A stretch of 64,000 nucleotides of DNA from CAYXLI01 sp964464925. GTDB taxonomy: Bacteria > Acidobacteriota > Terriglobia > Bryobacterales > Bryobacteraceae. The position numbers and the translations under genes are program-made. Of the stretch, positions 8,128 through 17,225 are shown in pieces (positions within the stretch are counted from its first letter, which is position 1; each line of letters opens with the position of its first letter). The notes below the pieces were generated by a model that was not told the DNA's origin, made no database searches, and worked only from the letters and a program-made list of their open reading frames with translations. The stretch covers positions 62,001-126,000 of the forward strand of contig CAYXLI010000007.1 of the NCBI GenBank assembly GCA_964464925.1, written 5' to 3'.

Positions 8128-11100
8128 AGTTGCGGTACTTTTTGCGGCGATGTTTCTCCGGCTTGCGGCGCAGACGAATACGGCTGATCTATCGGGAGCC
8201 GTGACTGACGCGAGTGGCGGTGTGCTCCGCAATGTGGCGATTACGGTTGAGGGCAAGAGCACGGGCTCGAAGCGATCGGTTCACAGCGACGGGAACGGGC
8301 GGTACCTGGTGCCGCGGCTGGCGCCGGGGGAGTATGAATTGACCGCGCAGTTGGACGGCTTTCGCACGGAGAGGCGGCGCGGAATCGTGCTGGCAGTCGG
8401 GCGTGAAGCGACTCTGGATCTGACGCTCGAAGTAGGTGCCATTGCGACGGAAGCCGTGGTGACGGCGGAGGCTCCGCTGGTGGATACGCAAAGCACGGCG
8501 CTATCGGACGCGATGGATCCGAAGGCGATCCGGGAACTGCCGCTGAACGGGAGAGATTTTGCGCAGCTTGCGCTGCTGGAACCTGGAGTGGCTCCGTCAC
8601 GGCGGACGTCTGATTCGGGCGGGCCGGGGACGAAGCTGGTGCTCGGAGGGAACAGGCCGAGCCAGGTCAGCTTCCTGCTGGACGGCAGCGACATCAATGA
8701 TGCGAACAATAATACGCCGGGCAGCGCGGCGGGAGTGCTGCTAGGGGTGGATACGCTGCGGGAATTTCGCGTGCTGACGAATGCATACAGCGCGGCGTAC
8801 GGGCGCAGCGGCGGCGGCGTGATCAGCGCAGTAACCAAGACGGGCACGAACGATTTTCACGGGTCGGTATTCGAGTTTGTAAGGAATAGCGCTTTCGATG
8901 CAAAGAACTTTTTCGATGCGCAGAGAGCGCCAATTCCGCCGTTCCGGAGAAACCAGTATGGCGCGGAAGCGGACGGCCCGCTGGTCCGGAATCGAACGTT
9001 CTTCATGGCGAGCTATGAGGGGCTGAGGCAGAGGCTTGGAGTGACAAGCCGCAGTGTGGTGCCCGATGCGAGCGCACGCGCGAAGGCGGTTGCGGCGGTG
9101 CGGCCTTATCTGGGTCTTGTTCCGCTGCCGAACGAGCGGAGTTTTGGCGATGGCACGGGCGAGTATATTTCGTCCGCTTCGCAGGCGACGGATGAGGATT
9201 TCTGGACGGCACGAATCGATCATCTGTTCACGGAGAAGACTACGGTGTTCGCCCGGTATACGTTCGATCAGGCGAGCGTGAATGTTCCGGACGGGCTGCG
9301 GCTGGTGCGGGCGGACACGACCTCACAGAATCAATATGTGACTGCGGAGGCGACACACGTGTTCAGCGAGCGGCTGCTGGATACGGTTCGAGGCAGCTTC
9401 AACAGATCGCGGAGTGACAACGCAAACACGTTTTTGCGCGATGTGGATCCGGCGCTGTCCTTCTTCCCTGGGATGCCATTGGGGCAGATCTCGGTGACGG
9501 GGCTGTTTACGATTGGGCCGAGCCGGTTCGGGCCGTCGTTTTCGGATCTACGGCAATGGCAGTTCGGGAATGATTTATCGTACGTGCGCGGGCGGCATTC
9601 ACTCAAAGCAGGCGGAGATTACCGGTTCTACACGCTGCCGACGAGCAGACCGCAGTCGCCGTATGGGTTTTACCAGTTCAACGGCCTGACGGATTTTTTG
9701 CAGGCGCGGGCGGTGTCGGTGGAGTTGACGCTTCCCGGATCGGAACTGAACCGCGAGTGGAAGCAGTCGATGGGCGCCGTGTACGTGCAGGACGATATAC
9801 GGCTGAGCGCGCGCCTGACGGCGAATGTAGGCGTGCGTTGGGAGCGTGTGAGTGTGCCGGAGGAAGCACACGGATGGTCGGCGAATTTCCGCGATCCCCT
9901 GCACGATGCGAAGACTACGATCGGGCCGATGTATCTGAATCCTTCGAACCGGAATTTCGCGCCGCGCGCCGGGATTGCATGGGATCCGTTCGGAGACGGC
10001 AGAACGAGCATCCGTTCGGGATTCGGGATATTCTTCGATCCGGTGTGGACCGATTTCTATGCGAATGCGGGGAACCGGCTGGCTCCTTTCTACACGCTCG
10101 GGAGCGTTCGGAATCCGGTGTTTCCAAACGCTGATGCCGATGTGGGAAGTCCTTCGTTCGTGCTGGGGCGGCAGGATGTGCTGGAGTACCGGCCGGCGAA
10201 TCCATACACGATGCAGTACAATTTCACGTTCCAGAGGCAGGTTGGGGCGGGCGGCGTGCTGACCGTTGCTTACGCGGGACAGAGAGGCGTACACCTGGTG
10301 CGATTCTTGGATGCGAACCAGGCACTGGGGCAGATTCTGCCGGATGGAAGGAAGTTCTTCCCGGCCGATTCGACTCCGCGAAATCCGGCGCTGACGGGTG
10401 TGCGCTTCAAGCGGACCGATGGTCAGTCGGTATACAACGCACTGCAGGCTACCTTTTCCCAGAGGCTGGGAAGGGGGCTGCTGCTGCGCGTGAATTATGC
10501 GTTTGCAAAGAACATCGATGACGGGTCGGTGACGGTGACGCAGGGAGGAGATAACGACTTGCCGCAGGATCCGGATAGCCGGAAGGCGGAGCGAGGATTA
10601 TCGAACTACGACGTGCGGCATTACCTGGTGACGTACTGGAGTTGGGATCTGCCTTCCCTGCCCCGTTGGAAGGCGATGACATCGGGCTGGCAGTGGAACA
10701 CGATCGCAACGATGTCGTCGGGGAATCCATTTTCGGCAGTGGTCGGGTATGACCGGGCTCGCGCGCGATTTCAGGCGGGGACGTCGCCGCAAAGGCCCGA
10801 CCTGGTGGCAGGGGCTTCGAACAATCCGGTGCTGGGAGGGCCCGACCGGTATTTCGATGTTGGGGCATTTGCACTGCCGGCGGCGGGCTTCTATGGGAAC
10901 TTGGGACGGAATACGCTGATTGGGCCGGGGCTGGCGATGGTGGATCTCTCGATCAATAAGAAGTTCGCGATTGGCGAGAGAGCGGCAGTACAATTCCGGG
11001 CGGAAATGTTTAATGCGCTGAACCACCCGAACTTTTCGATTCCGAGCCAGCGGACCGTTTTCAGCAGCTCCGGGGCGGTGGGGAGCGCGGGCAGGATTAC

Positions 11101-11155
11101 TTCGACGCTGACGTCGGCGAGGCAGGTGCAACTCGGGGTCAAAGTGGTCTTTTAG
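8117..11155 (+). CDS. Oar-like TonB-dependent receptor with carboxypeptidase-regulatory N-terminal domain
   Basis: 1012 residues from a GTG start (MRIKVAVLFAAMFLRLAAQ, a good signal peptide) that overlaps the end of the preceding gene. A longer reading from 8096 spoils the signal. Residues 25-105 form a CarboxypepD_reg-like beta sandwich (LSGAVTDASGGVL). The plug follows with ELPLNGRDFAQLALLEPG and the FLLDGSDINDANN stretch. The rest is a long beta-barrel rich in aromatic strand ends, finishing VQLGVKVVF with a terminal Phe. It is placed in the outer membrane and takes up an unknown ligand. Coupling to the Cys-rich and CPCC proteins upstream hints at a metal or metal complex. This architecture is very common in Acidobacteriota. 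Confidence 0.9.
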   Translation: MRIKVAVLFAAMFLRLAAQTNTADLSGAVTDASGGVLRNVAITVEGKSTGSKRSVHSDGNGRYLVPRLAPGEYELTAQLDGFRTERRRGIVLAVGREATLDLTLEVGAIATEAVVTAEAPLVDTQSTALSDAMDPKAIRELPLNGRDFAQLALLEPGVAPSRRTSDSGGPGTKLVLGGNRPSQVSFLLDGSDINDANNNTPGSAAGVLLGVDTLREFRVLTNAYSAAYGRSGGGVISAVTKTGTNDFHGSVFEFVRNSAFDAKNFFDAQRAPIPPFRRNQYGAEADGPLVRNRTFFMASYEGLRQRLGVTSRSVVPDASARAKAVAAVRPYLGLVPLPNERSFGDGTGEYISSASQATDEDFWTARIDHLFTEKTTVFARYTFDQASVNVPDGLRLVRADTTSQNQYVTAEATHVFSERLLDTVRGSFNRSRSDNANTFLRDVDPALSFFPGMPLGQISVTGLFTIGPSRFGPSFSDLRQWQFGNDLSYVRGRHSLKAGGDYRFYTLPTSRPQSPYGFYQFNGLTDFLQARAVSVELTLPGSELNREWKQSMGAVYVQDDIRLSARLTANVGVRWERVSVPEEAHGWSANFRDPLHDAKTTIGPMYLNPSNRNFAPRAGIAWDPFGDGRTSIRSGFGIFFDPVWTDFYANAGNRLAPFYTLGSVRNPVFPNADADVGSPSFVLGRQDVLEYRPANPYTMQYNFTFQRQVGAGGVLTVAYAGQRGVHLVRFLDANQALGQILPDGRKFFPADSTPRNPALTGVRFKRTDGQSVYNALQATFSQRLGRGLLLRVNYAFAKNIDDGSVTVTQGGDNDLPQDPDSRKAERGLSNYDVRHYLVTYWSWDLPSLPRWKAMTSGWQWNTIATMSSGNPFSAVVGYDRARARFQAGTSPQRPDLVAGASNNPVLGGPDRYFDVGAFALPAAGFYGNLGRNTLIGPGLAMVDLSINKKFAIGERAAVQFRAEMFNALNHPNFSIPSQRTVFSSSGAVGSAGRITSTLTSARQVQLGVKVVF

Positions 11156-11224
11156 GCGAGTGTGAAGGCTGCTCAAGGCGGGCCGGTATACTGGTAGTAA
11201 CCCCTTCCGAGAGAACCTGTACCC

Positions 11225-12850
11225 TTGCTATCTGTAAACAATGTTTCCATGCGCTACGGCGCCCGTATCCTCTTCGAGGATGTGACCACCACATTTCTGC
11301 CTGGACGCCGGTATGCCATCACGGGACCGAACGGCGCGGGCAAGTCCACGCTGATGAAGATCCTGACGGGCGAGATCGACCCGACGAAGGGATCGATTAC
11401 GCGGCCGAAGAAGCTCGGCGTGCTGAGCCAGGACCAGTTCGCGTTCGATGAATATCGTGTGATCGACACCGTGATCATGGGCAATAAAGCGCTGTGGGAG
11501 GCGCTTCAGGCGCGTGAAGTGCTGTATGCGAAAGACTACTCGGAACTGACTGAGGAAGACGGCATGCGGCTCGGCGAACTGGAAGGCATTGTCGGCGACG
11601 AGAACGGTTATGTTGCCGAGAGCGACGCGGCGACGCTGCTGGACGGTTTGGATATCGACGAATCCCTGCACGAGAAGAAGATGAGTGAGTTGCAGGGCGG
11701 ACAGAAGGTTCGAGTGCTGCTGGCGCAGGCTCTGTTCGGCGAGCCTCAGGTGCTGCTGCTCGACGAGCCGACGAACCACCTCGACCTGGAATCGGTGCAC
11801 TGGCTGCAGGATTACCTGCGGAATTACCACGGCTGCCTGATTGTGATTTCGCACGACCGGCATTTCCTGAATGAAGTTTGCACGCACGTTGCGGACATCG
11901 ATTACGAAACCGTCATTCAGTACACCGGCGGTTATGACGATATGGTGCTGGCGAAGACGCAGATACGGTCGCGCGTGGAAGCGGAAAATGCACAGCGCGA
12001 AAAGAAGATTGCGCAGTTGAATGAGTTTATTGCGCGTTTCGCGGCGGGTACGCGTTCTTCACAAGTGACTTCGCGTAAGAAGGAAGTAGAGCGGTTGCAG
12101 ACGTCGGAGCTGGCGAAATCGAATATCCAGCGGCCGTTTATCCGGTTCCAGTTGGAGCGGCCTTCGGGCAGGCATCCGCTGGAAATCAAGGGATTGGAGA
12201 AGTCGTACGACGGGACGAAGGTGATTCCCCCGTTTTCGGCGAATGTGACGCGCGGAGAGAAGATTGCGCTGATCGGGCGAAACGGAGCGGGCAAGACCAC
12301 GATGCTGCGGTCGCTGATCCGGAATGCGCCGGGGGCGATGGACTCCGCAGACCGCGAGTTCTCTATCGACAGCGGAACTGTCACGTGGGGTCACGAGGTG
12401 TCGGTCGGGTATTTCTCACAGGATCACAAGGAATCGATCCGGAAGGGAATGCCGTTGATCGAGTGGCTGCACGAGTTTGATCCGATGGCATCGCAGGCGG
12501 AGTTGCGCGGAGTGCTGGGGCAGATGCTGTTCAGCGGCGAGGACGCGATGAAGCAGACGGATGCACTTTCGGGTGGCGAAGCCGCTCGATTGATTTTTTG
12601 CCGGCTGATGCTGGAAAAGCCGAATCTGCTGGTGCTGGACGAACCGACGAACCACCTTGACCTGGAATCGATCAACGCGCTAAATATTGCGCTGCAGAAA
12701 TATGACGGGACCGTGCTGCTGGTTACGCACGATCACGATTTAATCGATGAAGTGGCTACGCGGATCTGGCATTTTGCGAATGGACGCGTCGAGGATTTCC
12801 AGGGTCCTTACGAAGAATTTCAATCCAAGGCGCTGGCGCCGACGGTTTGA
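11225..12850 (+). CDS. ABC-F family ATPase, YbiT-like
   Basis: 541 residues with two ABC nucleotide-binding domains and no membrane segment. Domain one has Walker A GPNGAGKST, signature LQGGQKVR and Walker B LLLDEPTNHLD. Domain two has GRNGAGKTT, LSGGEAARL and LVLDEPTNHLD. A charged linker of about 80 residues joins them. The family acts on ribosomes as translation factors or resistance proteins. Length and motif spacing resemble YbiT (about 530 residues). It starts at TTG with GAGAG about ten bases upstream. The stop abuts the stop of the convergent lipoprotein gene with no spacer. Confidence 0.9.
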   Translation: MLSVNNVSMRYGARILFEDVTTTFLPGRRYAITGPNGAGKSTLMKILTGEIDPTKGSITRPKKLGVLSQDQFAFDEYRVIDTVIMGNKALWEALQAREVLYAKDYSELTEEDGMRLGELEGIVGDENGYVAESDAATLLDGLDIDESLHEKKMSELQGGQKVRVLLAQALFGEPQVLLLDEPTNHLDLESVHWLQDYLRNYHGCLIVISHDRHFLNEVCTHVADIDYETVIQYTGGYDDMVLAKTQIRSRVEAENAQREKKIAQLNEFIARFAAGTRSSQVTSRKKEVERLQTSELAKSNIQRPFIRFQLERPSGRHPLEIKGLEKSYDGTKVIPPFSANVTRGEKIALIGRNGAGKTTMLRSLIRNAPGAMDSADREFSIDSGTVTWGHEVSVGYFSQDHKESIRKGMPLIEWLHEFDPMASQAELRGVLGQMLFSGEDAMKQTDALSGGEAARLIFCRLMLEKPNLLVLDEPTNHLDLESINALNIALQKYDGTVLLVTHDHDLIDEVATRIWHFANGRVEDFQGPYEEFQSKALAPTV

Positions 12851-13090
12851 TTACTCGCGGCGCTTCGCTCTGTCGCGCTCCGCGGCTTCCTTCCAGCCGG
12901 CGCGAGCTTCGCGGGCCGCTTTGCCGATCTCTTTGCCGGCGGCCTTAACGGCTTTCCCGGCGTCATTTGCGACGCGGTGCGCAGCTTGTCCTACCTTCCC
13001 GGCAGGTGTGTTTGCGTCATCCCTGGAAGCCTGAGGTTGACGGCAAGCGGCGATCAGCAGAACAGCGAGGAAGAGAAAAAGCCGGAGCAT
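12851..13090 (-). CDS. Small lipoprotein with Ala/Lys-rich helix
   Basis: 79 residues. MLRLFLFLAVLLIAAC is a lipoprotein signal with lipobox IAAC, giving Cys16 as the modified residue. The mature part is a highly charged Ala/Lys/Glu helix with repeats such as VKAAGKEIGKAAREARAGWKEAAE, an apolipoprotein- or LEA-like amphipathic helix. There is no enzymatic motif. Probably attached to a membrane facing the periplasm, role unknown. It is convergent with the ABC-F gene and lies downstream of cdsA on the same strand after 57 bases. Confidence 0.65.
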   Translation of the reverse strand: MLRLFLFLAVLLIAACRQPQASRDDANTPAGKVGQAAHRVANDAGKAVKAAGKEIGKAAREARAGWKEAAERDRAKRRE

Positions 13091-13147
13091 TCCTTCTGTT
13101 GGATGCGGCAGAAGCGCGGAAAGCGGCGATAGACGTAACGGCGACAG

Positions 13148-13903
13148 CTACACGTGCGAGCGGAGAATCGCATAGATGACAGGCATTGTGAAGAGGCTGC
13201 TGTCCATGCGATCCAAAAAGCCGCCGTGGCCTGGGAGAAGAGTGCCGCTGTCCTTCATGCCTGCTCCGCGCTTCATCGCGGATTCGGCAAGGTCTCCGAG
13301 TTGGCCCGCGATGTTGCCGACGATCGATAGCAACACAATCATCCAAAGATTCACCGCGGGCATCAGCCAGACTTGAAAGCAGATGCCGAAGATCACGGCG
13401 GCCAGCATGGAGCCGGCGGCGCCTTCCACAGTCTTGCCCGGGGAGATGGACAGCGCAAGTTTGTGCCGACCGAAGGCCTTGCCCGTATAGAGGGCGGCGA
13501 TGTCGCCTACCCAATTGATGGCCAGTGCGAACAGGATCCAGTAAGGGCTGAGGGCCCGGAGGTCCATGGCGCACCGCCATGATCCGAAGATGTATACGGC
13601 TCCGAAGAGCATGGCGGCGGCGTAGGGTAAGGCCTTGTGCAACTCTTCGAAGCGTAGGGAGAACACTAAGGCGGCCACTGCTACTATGCGGGTCCAGGCG
13701 GAATCAAGAAATAAAGTCAGGCCGACGAGGCCGCGTAAGCCGGGGGCCTCGATGCCATGGCCGGCGACGATGTTCGAGTACTCGAAATAGCAGAACAGCG
13801 CCATTGCCACAGCGACCGCATTAAAGAACCATGGGGGCCCGTAGAAGATGGTGAAGATGGCGAACGGGATGAGTGCGAGAGTGGTGAGAACCCGCGCGAT
13901 CAT
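13148..13903 (-). CDS. cdsA: Phosphatidate cytidylyltransferase
   Basis: 251 residues, polytopic. CdsA makes CDP-diacylglycerol from phosphatidic acid and CTP, the branch point of phospholipid synthesis. The family signature is complete near the C terminus: GDLAESAMKRGAGMKDSG followed by LPGHGGFLDRMDS. Around seven to eight hydrophobic segments precede it. The ATG lies three bases after the uppS stop, so the two are co-transcribed, the usual order in many bacteria (uppS-cdsA). No unusual feature. Confidence 0.93.
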   Translation of the reverse strand: MIARVLTTLALIPFAIFTIFYGPPWFFNAVAVAMALFCYFEYSNIVAGHGIEAPGLRGLVGLTLFLDSAWTRIVAVAALVFSLRFEELHKALPYAAAMLFGAVYIFGSWRCAMDLRALSPYWILFALAINWVGDIAALYTGKAFGRHKLALSISPGKTVEGAAGSMLAAVIFGICFQVWLMPAVNLWMIVLLSIVGNIAGQLGDLAESAMKRGAGMKDSGTLLPGHGGFLDRMDSSLFTMPVIYAILRSHV

Positions 13904-13906
13904 GAG

Positions 13907-14734
13907 TTAGCTGACGGGGGCGGCAACGGCTTCCTGCAATTCTTCTGTCGCGGCGATGTCGGTCTTCACTCCGCCAAAGCGACGATCGCGTTTTTGGTAA
14001 TCCAGGATGGCGCGGAGGAGGTGCGAGCGCTTGAAATCGGGCCAGAGCGTTTCGGTCACGTACAGCTCGGCGTACGCGATCTGCCAGAGGAGAAAATTGC
14101 TGATGCGCATCTCACCGGAGGTCCGGATGAGCAGATCCGGGTCGGGAACATCGGATGTGTAGAGACCGGCGGAGAGCATGTTCTCGTCGACCTGCAGAGC
14201 CTCGATAGAACCGTCGATGCGGGCGCGGTTGAGAATGGAGTTGACCGCATCCACGATCTCCGCGCGGCCTCCGTAATTGATGGCGAGTTGCAGGCGAAGG
14301 CCAGTATTGCCGGCTGTCGCGTCGGCTACCTCTTCGAGTTCCCGGCGAACCTGGTGCGGCAACGCTTCCAACCTTCCGATGGGAATGAGGCGGATGCCGT
14401 TGGTCATGAGGTCCGGCAGTTCGCGGCGCAGGTAGAAGCGAAGGAGGCGCCAGAGCGTTTCGACTTCGTGTTTTGGGCGCTTCCAGTTTTCGACCGAGAA
14501 GGCGTAGAGGGTAAGGGCCTGGATATTGAGGCGAGCGCAGGTCTCCACCGTATTGCGAACCGGATCGATCCCCGCGCGGTGTCCCGCGACACGGGGCATG
14601 TTGCGCCGGTTTGCCCAGCGGCCGTTACCGTCCATGATGATGGCGATGTGGGCCGGCAAGCGCTGCGGGTCGATTGCGTTGGCAAGACCCCAGTCGGGAT
14701 CGCCAGGTGGGAGCGAATCGAAAAGTGCCTTCAT
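13907..14734 (-). CDS. uppS: Isoprenyl transferase (undecaprenyl diphosphate synthase)
   Basis: 275 residues. It condenses isopentenyl diphosphate onto farnesyl diphosphate to make the carrier lipid for peptidoglycan and other glycans. The catalytic Asp lies in IAIIMDGNGRWANRR. Further family motifs are GHRAGIDPVRNTVE, LYAFSVENWKRP and RTSGEMRISNFLLWQIAYAE. An N-terminal extension of about 28 residues precedes the conserved domain. Cytosolic or membrane-associated. It is the first gene of the uppS-cdsA pair. Confidence 0.94.
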   Translation of the reverse strand: MKALFDSLPPGDPDWGLANAIDPQRLPAHIAIIMDGNGRWANRRNMPRVAGHRAGIDPVRNTVETCARLNIQALTLYAFSVENWKRPKHEVETLWRLLRFYLRRELPDLMTNGIRLIPIGRLEALPHQVRRELEEVADATAGNTGLRLQLAINYGGRAEIVDAVNSILNRARIDGSIEALQVDENMLSAGLYTSDVPDPDLLIRTSGEMRISNFLLWQIAYAELYVTETLWPDFKRSHLLRAILDYQKRDRRFGGVKTDIAATEELQEAVAAPVS

Positions 14735-14799
14735 GCGCGTAAACTCTCATTTTACACGGGCCCTACCGGTCATGAAAGCCATAGAGTACTTTACGCCGT

Positions 14800-15597
14800 T
14801 CAGCGGGTAAAGCCGCGCGTATATAGGCTGAGGACCAGTGCTGCCAAACCGAGGAAGCTGCCGAAGGGCAGTTCGTAGGTGGAGGCGTCCTTCTTCGCGA
14901 GCAGGATATAAAACAGACCGGTAAGGCTACCAAGAACAGATCCCGCGATCATGAACAGAAGTGCGCCCTGAATTCCGAAGAATGCGCCAAACATACCGAC
15001 CATCTTGACGTCGCCGAAACCAAGGCCTTCGCGGTGACGGATTTTTTCATACAGGGCACCAAAAGACCAGAGCGCGAAGCTGGTGAACGCGGCAGAGAAG
15101 GCCGACTCGGCGAGCGAAGTGAAATGCCTGTTCCAGTTGTATGGGACCAGAAGCAAGACGAGCGAAGAGGGCATCAGGACGAACCAGGAGAAGACCAGGC
15201 CGGCGAGGATTCCGCCGAGAGTGAACTCGTCGGGCAGTATGCGCTCTTCCAGGTCGCTGAAGATGAGAGCGATCTGAATGGCGGAGAAGATGCAGAGCTT
15301 GAGACCGAGCAGCGTCGGTCCCGCGATGAGGATGGACGCAAAGAAGCTGAGGGCGGAAAGGAACTCGACGACCGGATAGCGCCAGGATATGGGGGCTCCG
15401 CAATTCCGGCACTTGGCACGCAGGGCCATCCAGGAGATCAGAGGGACATTGTCATACCAGGCGATTTGCGCTTCACATGCCGGGCAGAACGAGCGCGCCG
15501 GGCGCATGACCGAGAGATCCCGGGGCAAACGATATATACAGACATTCAGAAAGCTGCCGAACAGCAGGCCAAACAGAGCTGCGATGAACGCGTCCAT
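14800..15597 (-). CDS. pilD: Prepilin peptidase / N-methyltransferase (type IV leader peptidase)
   Basis: 265 residues with about eight membrane segments. It cleaves and N-methylates type IV prepilin-like leaders. The N-terminal cytoplasmic domain carries two CxxC pairs (CPAC and CRNC) that bind zinc in the long form of the enzyme. The two catalytic Asp residues lie in FSDLEERILPDEF and GLGFGDVKMVG. One-base overlap with the upstream glycosyltransferase stop (TGATG) shows coupling. It could process type IV pilins elsewhere. Flp pilins in this window might instead need a short TadV-type peptidase, which is not seen here. Confidence 0.93.
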   Translation of the reverse strand: MDAFIAALFGLLFGSFLNVCIYRLPRDLSVMRPARSFCPACEAQIAWYDNVPLISWMALRAKCRNCGAPISWRYPVVEFLSALSFFASILIAGPTLLGLKLCIFSAIQIALIFSDLEERILPDEFTLGGILAGLVFSWFVLMPSSLVLLLVPYNWNRHFTSLAESAFSAAFTSFALWSFGALYEKIRHREGLGFGDVKMVGMFGAFFGIQGALLFMIAGSVLGSLTGLFYILLAKKDASTYELPFGSFLGLAALVLSLYTRGFTR

Positions 15598-16472
15598 CAG
15601 GAAAGCAGCCTCTTGTAAACTGCGCGGGTGTCAGAAACCATTCGTTCTACTGTAAACCGCTCCTCTATACGTCTTCGTGCATTCGAGCCCAGGCGTTCGC
15701 GATCCGCGAGGGCGGCTCGAACGGCCGCGGCGACCGCCTCCGGAGTGTTTTCGGTCAAGACTCCAGTTTCTCCATTTTCGACGATCTCGGGCAGACCGCC
15801 GGCACGGCTGGCCACCACGGGCACCCCTGCGGCCATTGCGAGCAGCGCCGCGGAGCCCAGGCCTTCCGAGTGAGTGAGATAGACGAAAAGACGCGCGCGC
15901 GGGAGGTCGCGAGGGAGATCGGTAGAGAGTTCAACTGCAAAGCCTCCTAAGGCGGAGGCTTCGAGCAGCAGTGCCGTTCCCTTCATCGGATCGGTCGTAT
16001 CGAGTGCGAGAATGGCGTCGCCATGAGAGGCGAGCGGCAGCATCTGAACACCGTCGTAAACGACAAAGATACTTTCGGCCGGAATGCCGGCGGCGAGCAA
16101 TTGGCGTTTGACGAACTCCGAGACCGCGATGTAGGCGTTCGGTTGCGCGTATTTCCAGCGCGAGGCGGCGGAAGTTTTCACCGGAAAAGCGACGCGCCGG
16201 GAAACAACCGCCTTGGGCGAATTCAGAAGCGCAGTCCACAAGTGACTTTTAGCGTCGTGCGCATGCACCAGGTCTGCACGTGTTTGCCATCTACGGAGAG
16301 AGACGAGGCTGAAGGGCTCGGCGTTGATCCCTTCGGCGAGGGCCCGCTCGAGTAGAGGAGAGCCGCGACGCGCGAGGAGCACGGCCTCTTTCGACAGCGC
16401 CCGGACAAGAGCAAGAACCTGCCATTGGCCGCCACGCATTTCGCGGCCGAGGTCCAGGTGGAGGGTGAGCAT
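15597..16472 (-). CDS. Glycosyltransferase family 4, short form
   Basis: 291 residues with a GT-B fold. The N-terminal half has DLGREMRGGQWQVLAL and the acceptor-side motif ADLVHAHDAKSHLW. The C-terminal half has the nucleotide-sugar motif THSEGLGSAALLAMAAGVPVVAS with RAGGLPEIVENGETG, the EX7E-type pattern of GT4 enzymes. The linker and first donor strands are shorter than usual (typical length 340-380), so part of the donor domain is reduced, but no frameshift is visible. Probably adds a sugar to lipopolysaccharide or another envelope glycan. It lies in a tight minus-strand block with a GT2 enzyme. Confidence 0.82.
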   Translation of the reverse strand: MLTLHLDLGREMRGGQWQVLALVRALSKEAVLLARRGSPLLERALAEGINAEPFSLVSLRRWQTRADLVHAHDAKSHLWTALLNSPKAVVSRRVAFPVKTSAASRWKYAQPNAYIAVSEFVKRQLLAAGIPAESIFVVYDGVQMLPLASHGDAILALDTTDPMKGTALLLEASALGGFAVELSTDLPRDLPRARLFVYLTHSEGLGSAALLAMAAGVPVVASRAGGLPEIVENGETGVLTENTPEAVAAAVRAALADRERLGSNARRRIEERFTVERMVSDTRAVYKRLLS

Positions 16473-16478
16473 GGCAGA

Positions 16479-17225
16479 CTAGCGGCGCGGACTCATGTTG
16501 CGAGCCTTGGCGTATTTGAGGAAGTTGTAGAAAGCGGCCATCTGGGCGATGGTGAGTCCTTCGAGGCCATCACGAAAGCCCTGCTGCAACACGTATGTTC
16601 TCCAGAAGGTCCAGGCTGGATCGAAAAGAAGTTTGCTCCAACCGATTGGTTTGCCTTGTGCGACGATCTGTTCGGCAGCCAGAGTAGTATAGCGATCCAT
16701 ACTGCGGAGGTGCTCCGAAAGAGAGTCGCAGGTGAAATGGAGAAGATCGCTTTGGAGGTGGCCGAGGGTGCCCTGGACATGCACGGACTCATGCACATAG
16801 TCACCCACCCAGCGGGCTTTGCGGCGATCGTAAAGGCGCACTTTGCGGTCCGGATGCCAGCCGGAATGGAGAATCCACTTCCCCATGTACTGGGCGAGAC
16901 GCGGCATGGTGTAGGCATCGAACTGCGGGCCGTTTTTCTTGATCTGCCAGATCTCCCCTTCTAGCGCTTCGCTGAGCGCTTCGTCGGCATCGATGGACAG
17001 GATCCAGTCGGAAGAGGCATTTTCGGCAGCGAAGTTCTTCTGCTTTGCATAGCCGCTCCAAGGGGATTCGATCACGCGCGCGCCGAGCTTCGAGGCGATT
17101 TCCGCGGTGCGATCCGTCGATCCGCTGTCGACAACGACAACCTCATCGCAGCAACGCAGGCTCTCAAGAGCGCGCGCGATGTTGCGCTCTTCATCGAGAG
17201 TAATGATAGCGGCAGAGAGCTTCAC
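16479..17225 (-). CDS. Glycosyltransferase family 2, LPS core type
   Basis: 248 residues from a GTG that overlaps the upstream protease stop (GTGA). Using the longer frame from 17258 would run into the preceding gene. The GT-A fold begins LSAAIITLDEERNIARALESL, followed by VVVDSGSTDRTAEIA and the metal-binding SIDADEAL. The region YTMPRLAQYMGKWILHSGWHPDRKVRLYDRR (shown in parts: MGKWILHSGW and DRKVRLYDRR) is typical of WaaE/KdtX-like transferases that decorate the lipid A-core. No membrane segment. It belongs to the envelope block 13148-18160. Confidence 0.88.
   Translation of the reverse strand: MKLSAAIITLDEERNIARALESLRCCDEVVVVDSGSTDRTAEIASKLGARVIESPWSGYAKQKNFAAENASSDWILSIDADEALSEALEGEIWQIKKNGPQFDAYTMPRLAQYMGKWILHSGWHPDRKVRLYDRRKARWVGDYVHESVHVQGTLGHLQSDLLHFTCDSLSEHLRSMDRYTTLAAEQIVAQGKPIGWSKLLFDPAWTFWRTYVLQQGFRDGLEGLTIAQMAAFYNFLKYAKARNMSPRR

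Noticed and set aside
7267..8262. A 331-codon minus-strand open frame
   Set aside because: Antisense to the propeller protein and the receptor start; composition rich in Arg and His as typical for shadows in GC-rich DNA.
13757..14878. A 373-codon plus-strand open frame
   Set aside because: It lies opposite uppS and cdsA, whose catalytic motifs are complete; the translation has no recognisable domain.
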